Source: Anaerolineae bacterium
GTDB lineage: Bacteria > Chloroflexota > Anaerolineae > Aggregatilineales > Phototrophicaceae
Length of the DNA stretch: 56,615 nt
Assembly (NCBI GenBank): GCA_022825675.1
Contig: JAJDWK010000044.1
Coordinates: forward strand, 1 to 56,615
Direction: 5' to 3'
The notes under the pieces are model-generated. The model saw only the letters and a program-made list of their open reading frames with translations. It was not told the origin of the DNA and did not search any database. A program made the position numbers and the translations under genes. Below are positions 42,055 through 50,164 of this stretch, piece by piece (positions within the stretch are counted from its first letter, which is position 1; every line of letters starts with the position of its first letter).

Positions 42055-43138
42055 TATCGTTGTCGCCGGGCATATCGCCCTCGATATCTTGCCTGATATG
42101 TCCGCCTTGCAAGCGGCGCAAGTCATCAGCCCGGGCAAAGTCTTCGAAATCGGCGCGATTTCCTATTCCACCGGCGGCGCGGTCTCCAACACCGGCTTGG
42201 CGCTGCACAAGCTGGGCATGGCGGTCGAGCTGCTGGCGGCGGTGGGCGATGATTGGGTGGGCGCTGCTATCGTTGACTATGTGCGCGGCTTTGGCGAGCG
42301 GCTCGGCGAGCGCATTCAAGTTGTGCCCGGCGCTGCCAGCCCCTACACCATCGTCATCGAGCCGCAAAATCACGACCGCACTTTGCTGACCAACACCGGC
42401 GTCTATGACAACTACAGCCAGGACAATCTCGACTTTGCCCTCATCGCTGGCTGCAAGCTCTTCCATCTCGGCTATCCCACGCTGCTGCCGCGGCTCTACG
42501 CTGATAATGGCGCGAGCTTCCAGCGGCTGCTGCTGGCGGTCAAGGCGACTGGTGCCGCGACTTCCATCGACATGTCGCTGCCGCCGCCGGAATCCGCCAG
42601 CGGGCGCGCCGATTGGCGGGCGATTTTGCGCCGCTGCCTGCCCGCTATCGACATATTCGTGCCCAGCATCGAAGAAATCCTCTTCATGCTGCGGCGGGAT
42701 GATCTGCAGCGCTGGGGCGGCAACCCGCTCGCGCAGCTGAACGGCGAGTATCTGGACGGGCTGGCGGCGGAATTGCTGGCGGCGGGCGCGGGCATCGTCG
42801 GCTTCAAATTGGGCGAGCGCGGGCTTTACCTGCGCGGCGCTGACGATTTGGCGCGGCTGGACTTTTTGCAGGCGCTGGGGCAATCGCCAGCGAGCTGGCA
42901 GGGCGCACGCCAATGGCAGCCCGCCTTCCAAGTCGATGTGCTGGGCACAACAGGCGCTGGCGATGCCGCGTATGCTGGTTTGCTGGCGGCGTTGCTGCGC
43001 GGGCTGCCGCCAGCGCAATGCGCCCGCTGGGCTTGCGCGGTGGCTGCCTGTAATATCGAAGCGGCGGATGCCACCACCGGCGTCCGCAGTTGGGCAGAGA
43101 CCGAAGCGCGGCTGGCGGCTGGCTGGGCAACGCGCTGA
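42044..43138 (+). CDS. PfkB-family carbohydrate kinase
   Basis: 364 residues from the ATG at 42044, overlapping the previous gene by 11 bases. PfkB marks: N-terminal GHIALDILPDMS, STGGAVSNTGLALHKLG with AAVGDDWVG, and the catalytic anion-hole motif VLGTTGAGDAAYAG. Phosphorylates a sugar or nucleoside; KDG or fructose kinase activity would suit the sugar-acid enzymes elsewhere in the window, but this is inference. Confidence 0.88.
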   Translation: MAADIVVAGHIALDILPDMSALQAAQVISPGKVFEIGAISYSTGGAVSNTGLALHKLGMAVELLAAVGDDWVGAAIVDYVRGFGERLGERIQVVPGAASPYTIVIEPQNHDRTLLTNTGVYDNYSQDNLDFALIAGCKLFHLGYPTLLPRLYADNGASFQRLLLAVKATGAATSIDMSLPPPESASGRADWRAILRRCLPAIDIFVPSIEEILFMLRRDDLQRWGGNPLAQLNGEYLDGLAAELLAAGAGIVGFKLGERGLYLRGADDLARLDFLQALGQSPASWQGARQWQPAFQVDVLGTTGAGDAAYAGLLAALLRGLPPAQCARWACAVAACNIEAADATTGVRSWAETEARLAAGWATR

Positions 43139-43152
43139 TGTATGACGGGCGA

Positions 43153-43192
43153 AGCCCATCAACCGCAAGCTCAGCGGCAAGCGGCTGATGGG
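43153..43192. terminator. Stem-loop between convergent genes
   Basis: GCCCATCA pairs with TGATGGGC around a 24-base loop, in the space between the PfkB gene and the minus-strand secreted protein. No T-run. Confidence 0.4.
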
Positions 43193-43226
43193 CGCGGCGA
43201 ACAACTGTCAGCGACAAGCCGCCGCT

Positions 43227-43923
43227 TTAGCCACTGATGTATATTGGCCCGCCAAGGTAATCGTCCTTATATACGTATTTAGGCAACTGGCTGTACGCAA
43301 AGTCATTGGGCAATGCTGGCAGCTTAAACTTGAAGGTCGGTGATTTTTCGCCGTACTGAAACGGGCTGCCAGGACGGGGGTCAATAAAGCGAACTTTGAT
43401 GCGCAAAGTTTGCTCGTCATCTACATTGCAAAATATGGCGTGCATCTTACTCGACTGCCATTTTTCGCTTGATGTATCCAGGACAACAAGGTGTGGATTT
43501 TGTGTATCATCCGAACTGAGATAGTTGGGACTGTCTTCCGCGCAATTCGCGCCTTCATCGACAAGCGCCGGCTTTTCAGCGCCTTTGCGATGAACACGAA
43601 TCTGAACGAAGTTTACGTCTTGCCATTCCCAAGTGGGTATGTGTGGCATCTCTGTATACGGCTCTCCCATCACCTTATAGAAGCGGAGTGACGGCTGAAA
43701 GTCAAACAGCACATGATAGGACTTTCCGGAAGTGGACTTTGAGACTTTAAAACTACTTTCTTCGGGCCATGGCAGACGGTACCATTTTTTTCCGTTATCA
43801 TCTAAGCGTGTCTCCTGCCCGGCAACTGGCGCAACCAGCAGCAAGAGCATCGCCAAAACGATTAGCGTCAGGCTCTTACCCCCCCCCCCAGAATACTTGT
43901 TCTAGTGATAGTTGCTTGAACAT
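43227..43923 (-). CDS. Secreted protein of unknown function, frame broken in its signal peptide by an 11-G run
   Basis: The uninterrupted frame (43227-43856) encodes about 209 residues but begins inside a hydrophobic signal peptide without an N-terminal basic part. AAAGGAAGTGGC precedes an ATG at 43923 that reads MFKQLSLEQVFWGGG and then stops (TAA) right after eleven Gs. With 10 or 13 Gs the frame joins perfectly: MFKQLSLEQVFWGGGGKS then LTLIVLAMLLLLVAPVAG and mature QETRLDD. The mature part contains two cysteines (ANCAED, IFCNVD) and is rich in aromatic beta segments; no family recognised. Likely a surface or secreted protein switched by slippage, or a sequencing error. Confidence 0.7.
43879..43889 (-). 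repeat. Poly-G run (11 G on the coding strand)
   Basis: Eleven C on plus at codons 12-15 of the minus-strand gene starting at 43923. The read length leads to an immediate TAA; one base fewer restores a complete signal peptide. Confidence 0.85.
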
Positions 43924-43948
43924 GCCACTTCCTTTCCGTACCATTGAT

Positions 43949-43976
43949 TATTTAACCCGACAATACCGTAGCACAA
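43949..43976 (-). promoter_or_regulatory. Possible promoter of the poly-G secreted protein gene
   Basis: On minus: TTGTGC (43976-43971), 16-base spacer, TAAATA (43954-43949). The transcript would start near 43942, about 20 bases before the ATG at 43923, which supports that upstream start. Confidence 0.4.
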
Positions 43977-44009
43977 TTCATGTTTGTGGTCAAGCCAGGG
44001 TGATGGCTT

Positions 44010-44062
44010 TGGCAGAGCAATCGCATCAAATTATTCTTCACCACAAAGACACAAAGATAATC
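44010..44062. repeat. CACAAAG-type half repeat
   Basis: GGCAGAGCAATCGCATCAAA leading into TTCACCACAAAGACACAAAG. The flank equals that of the CACCGAG copies at 38766 and 39199, linking the flavours into one family. Confidence 0.6.
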
Positions 44063-44089
44063 CTATAGATCCCCAGAAAAGGACTCGAT

Positions 44090-44259
44090 GTCGGGGCGTT
44101 TCTGCGGGTGGCTGTTGAAAATCACCCCCATCCCCACATGAGGGAAGGGGAGCAAAATCACTGCAAAAATGGGGTAAAAAGTCCCTCAGCTCTTAATGGG
44201 GAGGGATATAAGGTGGGGGAAAATGAGTATTTCAACAGCCTACTGCGAAGCGCCCCTAC
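44090..44259. repeat. MITE-like element, second copy
   Basis: Outer arms GTCGGGGCGTTTCTGC and TGCGAAGCGCCCCTAC; inner ends GGCTGTTGAAAAT (44110) and ATTTCAACAGCC (44229-44240). Interior CACCCCCATCCCC...AAGGTGGGGGAAAA as in the 26 kb copy. Its right end supplies the stop codon of the MFS gene. Confidence 0.78.
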
Positions 44260-45506
44260 ACTTTGGTTTGAGAGGGCGAGCCGCCGTGAGGCGCGCGCGG
44301 CAGGGCGGAAATCAAGACAACAGCCAGCAGGCAGAAGCCCGTCATCAGCAGCAGGACCGGCTGATAGGACCCCGACAGGTCAAATAGGACGCCGGCGGCG
44401 AAGGGCGCGGCGGTGATGGCAGCTGTCACGAAGATGACCATGACGCTGTTGATGCGCCCAAAATAAGCGGCAGCGTAAGAATCCGCCACCATCAGCGGGC
44501 GCGTCAAGGTGTGCGTGCCGATCGCCATGCCAAATAAACTGACGAAGAGCAGCAGCCAGACCCCGCTGGTGCTGAACAGCGGTATCGCCAGCGCCACCGC
44601 CGCCAGTGCAAAGACGCCAAGCGCCATGGTCTTGCTGCTGACGCGGCGCTCTATCGGCGCAAAAAACAGCCTGCCCAACACTTGCATCACTCCAATCGCG
44701 CCACTGGCGAGGGCGGCGCTGCTGGCATGAATGCCGACGCTGATCAACAGGGGAATGATGTGAAAGCGGATGGCATAGAGGCTGAATGTCGAAAAGGCGA
44801 AGCCCGCCGTCAATACCCAAAAATAGCGGGAGCGCAGCACCTGGCGCAGCGCAATTGGCTGTGGCGGGCGCGGCTGCTCCACTGGGCTTTCGCCATCAAG
44901 CGCCAAGCCCAAATCCGCCGGACGCCGCCGCAGGACCAAGCCGTGCAGGGGAATGGTAATCGCGCCCAATATCGCGCCCAGTATCAGCACCGCCTGCCGC
45001 CAGCCATACGCCACCAGCAGCGCGTCCGTCAGCGGCACAAAAATGGTGCTGGCGAAGCCGGCGACGAAGGTGACGACCGCCATGGCTGTGCCCCGATTGT
45101 GGCGGAACCAAGCCGCGATTACGGCGAATGCGGGCTCGTACAAGGTGCCAGCGGCGCAAATGCCCAGCAGCGCCATGACCGCCAGGAATTGTGGCAGGCT
45201 GGACACCTGCGACCACAGCAGCACCAGCGCCGTCGCCCCCGCCGAGCAGGCTGTCATCAGCGCGCGCGCGCCATGTTTGTCCAGCCAATAGCCAACGGGC
45301 AGGGCGCAGATGCCCGAGACCAAAAAAAAGAGCGAGAAAGCGCCCGAAATCTCCGACCGCGTCCAGCCCAGCTCCGCCTCCATCGGCGTGATGAAAACCG
45401 TGAAGGCGTAGACCATGACGCCGTAAGAGACCGTTTCGGTGATGGCTAATGCCAGCGCGATGTACCAGCCGTAATAATGCGTCTGCATAATGCGAGGGAG
45501 TTTCAT
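44256..45506 (-). CDS. MFS transporter
   Basis: 416 residues from the ATG at 45506 (GGAAG upstream); the frame is open to 45590. Twelve TM segments, loop motifs YWLDKHGARALM after TM2 and GRLFFAPIERRVSSKTM between halves. Resembles monocarboxylate/oxalate:formate antiporter-like MFS members (HYYGWYIALALAITETVSYG at the N-terminus). An 8-A run on plus (45322-45329) lies in frame. The last codons (QTKV-stop) fall in the border of the repeat at 44090, so the C-terminus may have been reset by it. Confidence 0.85.
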   Translation of the reverse strand: MKLPRIMQTHYYGWYIALALAITETVSYGVMVYAFTVFITPMEAELGWTRSEISGAFSLFFLVSGICALPVGYWLDKHGARALMTACSAGATALVLLWSQVSSLPQFLAVMALLGICAAGTLYEPAFAVIAAWFRHNRGTAMAVVTFVAGFASTIFVPLTDALLVAYGWRQAVLILGAILGAITIPLHGLVLRRRPADLGLALDGESPVEQPRPPQPIALRQVLRSRYFWVLTAGFAFSTFSLYAIRFHIIPLLISVGIHASSAALASGAIGVMQVLGRLFFAPIERRVSSKTMALGVFALAAVALAIPLFSTSGVWLLLFVSLFGMAIGTHTLTRPLMVADSYAAAYFGRINSVMVIFVTAAITAAPFAAGVLFDLSGSYQPVLLLMTGFCLLAVVLISALPRAPHGGSPSQTKV

Positions 45507-45857
45507 TTGCGGGCTTCCATGTTTCCGCATTGATAAGCGTTGATACGCAACGATAGAATACGGAATTGTCAGCCTTTGCTCAAGTGGCATATAGCCGCGC
45601 GCTGGTCAGAACAAGTGGCGCTCCCGAAAAAAGGAAATAGCCCATGCCTCTACGCCGGCACGCTTGGCAAGCGCCGCCCGCGGCGTCGACCTTGATATCC
45701 TCGTTGGCGGTTCCGGCGCTGGCAGCGCTTATGCCACCGATGCCCAAGCCCAATCCGCGGCGGGCTAGGGCGAGAATTCGGCAGGAAATACAAGCGTCAA
45801 GCACACTGAGTTGCACCGCGAGCAAGCGAGCCAAATTAAATTGACCACGCCCTCAGC
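45507..45857. other. 351-base intergenic stretch, no recognised feature
   Basis: Short open frames on both strands (45580-45834 minus, 45644-45844 plus) have low-complexity, Ala/Arg-rich translations and no ribosome site. I see no repeat-family member here. It would hold the promoter of the MFS gene. Confidence 0.4.
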
Positions 45858-47060
45858 TTAGGAAAGCTGCAATTTCGATTGCAGATATTCCATGCCGCGG
45901 TTGCCTTTGATGCGATTGCAGGAACCGCAGAGAAACTGCAAGTTTTCGATGTGGTCAGTGCCGCCTTTTGAACGCGGGATGATATGGTCAACTTCCAGAT
46001 TCTGTATCTGAAAATGCTCGCCGCAGCCTTCACAGTTGCCCGCTTGTTCGCCATAAAGCGTCTTCTTGTGGCTGCTTGGGCGCGGCAGCTTGCCCAGGTC
46101 AGTGCGGAGGGGGATGTCGCTGCGGTGAATCGGGCTGGCGAAAAGCCCGAGCTCGTTGCGCAGGCGCATTTTGGTAAGCTCGATGGCTTTGCCCGCCACA
46201 TCGATGCCCGCCCATTGCCTGCCCAAATCCTGCGCGGCGATGCAGGTGGTGGCGCAGCCGCAGAATGGGTCAAGCACGAGATCGCCTTCCTTGCTGCTGG
46301 TTTCCACCAGTCGGCGGTATAATGCCAGCGGTTTCTGTGTGGGGTAGCCGGTGCGTTCTTTATCTGAATTATTCAGCTTGGGAATTTCCCATACATCATC
46401 AAGATACCGCCGCACACGGTTGCCGCCGCCCGCATCAGACAACACATACTCCCGCCCCTCATCATCGGTGCGTACTTTCTGTTTTCGTACTCTGATGTAT
46501 TCCGCTTTGCTTTCCCAATGCCTAACAGGGGGATGGAATACCGAATCAGCCGACATCGCATACAATAGAATGATATCATGCCGCCGCTCAATGTGGGACT
46601 TGAGCCGTTTATTCCAGCCGGAATAATGCCAGATAATTTCATTCCTGAAGTTCTTGCGCCCGAAGATCGCGTCCATGACCAGCTTGAGATAATGGCTCAT
46701 GGTAGGGTCGCAGTGCAGAAAAAGAGTGCCCGTCGGTTTTAGAATGCGATGCATCTCCAGCAAGCGCACCGCCATATAGACGAGATAGGACTTGTCGCTG
46801 TCGGTCATGGCGGCCAGCAGCACGCGGTACAGCGCCGGGTGTTTGCTGGCGATTAGGTTAAGCCACTCATTGTCCAGGTCGGAGAGGGACCAAGTGTCCT
46901 TGAACTCGGCGCCAGCCGCTTGCGAGCCAATCGGCGCGGCGTAATTGGCGTTCGAGTTAAAAGGCGGGTCGAGGCAGATGAGGTCGACGCAGTCAGAATT
47001 CATGCCGCGCATGATGTCAAGGCAGTCGCCCGTCCAAATGGTTTGATTGGCGAAGTTCAT
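45858..47060 (-). CDS. DNA methyltransferase fused to a C-terminal HNH nuclease domain
   Basis: 400 residues from the ATG at 47060 (MNFANQTIWTGDCLDIMRG); the upstream frame is unsupported. Beta-class order: motif IV DPPF (31-34), LKPTGTLFLHCDPTMSHYLK, variable specificity region about 145-232 (AT-richer, about 46370-46620), GYPTQKPL, motif I DPFCGCATT (264-272). A linker leads to an HNH domain (343-387): CEGC, LEVDHIIPRSKGG with His359, FLCGSCN; the four Cys bind zinc. The catalytic block is nearly identical to that of the fusion at 20 kb. Probably a single-chain restriction-modification enzyme. Confidence 0.9.
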   Translation of the reverse strand: MNFANQTIWTGDCLDIMRGMNSDCVDLICLDPPFNSNANYAAPIGSQAAGAEFKDTWSLSDLDNEWLNLIASKHPALYRVLLAAMTDSDKSYLVYMAVRLLEMHRILKPTGTLFLHCDPTMSHYLKLVMDAIFGRKNFRNEIIWHYSGWNKRLKSHIERRHDIILLYAMSADSVFHPPVRHWESKAEYIRVRKQKVRTDDEGREYVLSDAGGGNRVRRYLDDVWEIPKLNNSDKERTGYPTQKPLALYRRLVETSSKEGDLVLDPFCGCATTCIAAQDLGRQWAGIDVAGKAIELTKMRLRNELGLFASPIHRSDIPLRTDLGKLPRPSSHKKTLYGEQAGNCEGCGEHFQIQNLEVDHIIPRSKGGTDHIENLQFLCGSCNRIKGNRGMEYLQSKLQLS

Positions 47061-47194
47061 AAGACCGAGTGTAGCAGATATGCGGGCGAAGTTCAAAGCT
47101 GCCCGGTAAACTATGTCGCAGCTTTCACGGCTGGAGCCCAATCCGCAGTACACTGATGGCAACACATCCGCCGAGCGCATACGGGAGCGATACT

Positions 47195-48403
47195 ATGCCG
47201 ACACTCGCCAACTACCGCCAATTTGACGGCAACTATTGGGATACCGCCGCGGCGCGCAATGCCCTGGACTATCAAGGCGCAAAAGCGCCGCATACTGGCG
47301 CGCCTTATTCCGAGGCGATGCTGCTGGGCATCAGCGGCGGCATCACCTTCGGCTACTTCACCTTTCATTACAAAGGCTATGACCCGCAGGTCAACTTGCT
47401 GACGCGCAACACCTTCGAGCCGCTGGAGCGCCTCTACAACCGCCTCAAAATCCCGCGGGATTTGCGGCGCAGCGCCAGCGCCGCCAAGGGACGGCAAAAT
47501 CTCATCAACGCGCTGGAAGCGGGCTATGCGCCTGTCGCCAGCCCGGATAGGTGGCTGCTGCCCTATAACGCTCTGCCCTATGACGCTGGCATGTGGGGCG
47601 GGCTGCCGCTGGTCATTTTTGGCTATGAGCCGGATAAAGGCGAAGCCTATATCGCCGACCGCAGCCAGGTCCCGCTGACAGTGAGCGCGGACGAGCTTGA
47701 TGCCGCCCGCAGCCGCACCAAAAAAGACCGCCACTGCCTGACCCTGCTCGGCGCGCCTGACGAAAGCCAGCTGCCGGCGGCTGTCCGCGCTGGCATCGGC
47801 GACACCATCCAGCTGATGACCGAGAAGCCGCCCAAAGGCTCGGCGAAGAATTTCGGCTTAAAGGCTTTGCAGCATTGGGCGGATATGCTGGCGAAGTCCA
47901 GCCGCGGCAGCTGGGCGAAAGAATATCCAGGCGGGCGCCCGCTGCTCGCCGCTTTGACCTGCGCCTACACCTTCCTCGGTCCCGCCTTCGGCAAAACCGT
48001 TCAAGCCGAGCGTGATGTCTATGCCGATTTTCTTGATGAAGCGGCGGCTGTCCTGAACAATGCTGAGCTGAAAGCGGTCGCCGAGCGCTATCGTCAGGCG
48101 GGCATGGCATGGCAGCGTCTGCTGGAAAGCCTGCTGCCGCTGGACGCGCCGATGCTGGGCGAAGCCCGCCAGAATATCGACCGCAAGACGGCGCTCTTCA
48201 AAGAAAGCGGCGCGGCGCAATTAAACGAGATCATCGCCTGCCGCGACCGGCTGGAGGCGCTCAAGACTGAGGCGGAGAGCGACTTCCCGTTGAACGCGGG
48301 CGAAATCGCTGAGCTGCGCGCCGAAATCCGCGAGCGGGCGCTAGCGGCGCGGGCGGCGGAAGCAGCGGCAGTCACCGCGCTGAAAGCGGCAAGCGCATAT
48401 TAA
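47195..48403 (+). CDS. BtrH-like/DUF4872 protein without the usual N-terminal cysteine
   Basis: 402 residues from the ATG at 47195 (GGGAGCG site). LGISGGITFGYFTFHYKGYD, DRWLLPYNALPYD and PLVIFGYEPDKGEAYIADRS match the BtrH N-terminal fold (papain/C39-like acyltransferases), followed by a DUF4872-like helical part and a coiled C-terminal tail (about 340-402). Most relatives carry HC near the start of the first helix; here the equivalent is DGNYWDTAAARNALDY, with no Cys, so it may be non-catalytic. Divergent from the methyltransferase-HNH gene. Confidence 0.7.
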   Translation: MPTLANYRQFDGNYWDTAAARNALDYQGAKAPHTGAPYSEAMLLGISGGITFGYFTFHYKGYDPQVNLLTRNTFEPLERLYNRLKIPRDLRRSASAAKGRQNLINALEAGYAPVASPDRWLLPYNALPYDAGMWGGLPLVIFGYEPDKGEAYIADRSQVPLTVSADELDAARSRTKKDRHCLTLLGAPDESQLPAAVRAGIGDTIQLMTEKPPKGSAKNFGLKALQHWADMLAKSSRGSWAKEYPGGRPLLAALTCAYTFLGPAFGKTVQAERDVYADFLDEAAAVLNNAELKAVAERYRQAGMAWQRLLESLLPLDAPMLGEARQNIDRKTALFKESGAAQLNEIIACRDRLEALKTEAESDFPLNAGEIAELRAEIRERALAARAAEAAAVTALKAASAY

Positions 48404-48793
48404 CATCGGCTGAAAGCGCAGATGCCACCGATGGCATAACGAAGACATTGCGCATTTGCGTTTCCATAATAAGCAAATAAGCGCAAAAGTAAAGAGGCTG
48501 GAAGCGGCGCGTACCATGAATAGGATACCCACCACACTCCCCCTTTTCACAGGTTTAGTGCACCAAATTGTATTCACCACAAAGACACAAAGGACACAAA
48601 GTTCTAGCCCATAATGGCTCTTTGCTTCACATATAGCAGGAAAACAGGTTTTGGCTCTCTGCGGCTGTTGTCAATTCTGATGAGATTGCCCTGCATTTTT
48701 TTCGTTCTTGCTTGAAAGTACTGCCCGGAAAGTGCTATGCTAGCGTCAGATTTGGTATCCGAACAATCAGTGAAATGCTTAGGAGCGATGACT
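48404..48793. other. Intergenic, mostly leader of the binding protein gene
   Basis: Apart from the half repeat at 48560 and a flank-like GAGATTGCCCTGCATTTTTT at about 48680, nothing is recognised. The ribosome site TAGGAGCG ends just before 48788. Confidence 0.4.
48560..48602. repeat. CACAAAG-type half repeat
   Basis: ATTCACCACAAAGACACAAA GGACACAAAG: three CACAAAG units, the plus-strand form of the unit at 12496. Confidence 0.6.
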
Positions 48794-50092
48794 ATGAACA
48801 AGAAACTCTCCCGCCGAGACTTTTTGAAGCTGGCGGCAACATCCAGCGCGGCGACCGGCATAAGTCTGCTGGGCTTGCAGCCCATCGCCGCCCAGGCGGA
48901 CGGCGTCGAATTCGCGCTGGCGATGGTCGACTGGAGCGACCCCGTGCAGACGGCTTTTGAAGAGACCATCATCCCCCGCTTCGCAGAAGAAAATCCCGGC
49001 TCCAGCGTGACTGTCAACTGGACCAACTGGGGGCGCTACAACGAAGAGATGACCACCGCTTTCGCCTCTGGCGTTACGCCCGATGTCTTCCAGGGCGGCG
49101 CGGTGTGGGCGCCACAGATGGCGCGGCGCAATTGGGCGGTGGCGCTCAACGATTTCATCAGCGCCGATGCCGAATGGGACTGGGATGATTTCCCGGCGGG
49201 TTTACAAGCCGATGTTACCATCCGCGGCGATATTGTCGCCGTGCCTTATCGTCAAGATTTGCGCACCCTCTGGTACAACCAGGAGATGCTCGCCGAAGCC
49301 GGCTTTGACGCGCCGCCGACCACTTGGGAAGAATTCCTCGCCGTCGCCCAAGCCACAACCGTGCGCGATGGCGCCGGCTTTGATGTCGAGGGCTATCACT
49401 TCTCGGATGCCAGCGGCAACTGGCAGCGGGATTGGCAGCCCTTCCTGATGTGGCTGCACATGGCGGATGGCAAGTTCCTCAGCGACGATTTGACTACCTG
49501 CGCCCTCGATTCGCCAGAAGCTTTGACAGCGCTGGAATGGCTGGTCGCATTGGTGCAGGAACATGAGGTTACTTCGTACCCCGGGCTGGACCCGCAAGGG
49601 GATTTGAATGTGCTGGCGGCGCGCAATGCCGCGATGCAATTGTCCAATGCCGATATGGAGCGCGTCATCAACCTCTATGCGCCTGACGAAGTTGAGACCA
49701 TCTACCCGACGCTGCCGCTGACGGGCGCGGTGCAAGCGACCCACTCCTGGGTCAACAAATTCTTCATCTCCTCGCAGACGCCGGACGCCGCCGTGTCCTG
49801 GGGTTTGCTGCGCTTCTTGACGCGGCAGGACATCCTCGAGGTCTATTCCGCCTCCAACAACAATACGCCGCCGCGCCTCTCCCTGCTGGAAGCGGAGTAT
49901 ATGTCCGACAAGCACAAGGTCGTCCTGGAAGCGGCGGTCTATGCGCGCACCTTCCCGCAGCATCACAATCTCATCGCGCTCTTCCGCCCGATCGCGGCGG
50001 AGCTGGAGCAGGCGCTCAGCGGCAACAAGGCGCCCGCCGACGCCCTGGCGGACGCCACCAGCGCCATCAACGAAATCCTGGCGGACGACTAG
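48794..50092 (+). CDS. Family 1 sugar-binding protein of an ABC importer, Tat-exported
   Basis: 432 residues. AGGAG is too close to the ATG at 48788 and well placed for the one at 48794. Twin-arginine signal KLSRRDFLKLAA, cleavage near AAQA. Mature part is UgpB/MalE-like: FAEENPGSSVTVNWTNWGRY, TPDVFQGGAVWAPQM, VPYRQDLRTLWYNQEMLAEA, ending with a helical C-lobe. Tat export means it is folded before transport. Followed by two permease genes. Confidence 0.92.
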   Translation: MNKKLSRRDFLKLAATSSAATGISLLGLQPIAAQADGVEFALAMVDWSDPVQTAFEETIIPRFAEENPGSSVTVNWTNWGRYNEEMTTAFASGVTPDVFQGGAVWAPQMARRNWAVALNDFISADAEWDWDDFPAGLQADVTIRGDIVAVPYRQDLRTLWYNQEMLAEAGFDAPPTTWEEFLAVAQATTVRDGAGFDVEGYHFSDASGNWQRDWQPFLMWLHMADGKFLSDDLTTCALDSPEALTALEWLVALVQEHEVTSYPGLDPQGDLNVLAARNAAMQLSNADMERVINLYAPDEVETIYPTLPLTGAVQATHSWVNKFFISSQTPDAAVSWGLLRFLTRQDILEVYSASNNNTPPRLSLLEAEYMSDKHKVVLEAAVYARTFPQHHNLIALFRPIAAELEQALSGNKAPADALADATSAINEILADD

Positions 50093-50116
50093 CGGGCAGC
50101 CTGCCTCTCATCTCTC

Positions 50117-50149
50117 AAGCCCCTTCCTTCCGTAAGAAGGCGGGGGCTT
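50117..50149 (+). promoter_or_regulatory. Intercistronic stem-loop between binding protein and permease genes
   Basis: AAGCCCC/GGGGCTT enclosing CCTTC/GAAGG around CGTAA. Such hairpins after binding-protein genes protect the upstream mRNA and lower permease expression in other sugar operons. Confidence 0.6.
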
Positions 50150-50164
50150 AAAGGCTCGGTCTTG

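Noticed and set aside
45322..45329. 8-base A run inside the MFS gene as a third contingency tract
   Set aside because: The gene is in frame and full length, and TTTTTTTT encodes a natural LFFL stretch of a TM helix.
45580..45844. Short open frames on both strands between the MFS and methyltransferase genes
   Set aside because: Ala/Arg-rich, mutually overlapping, no ribosome site or recognisable domain.
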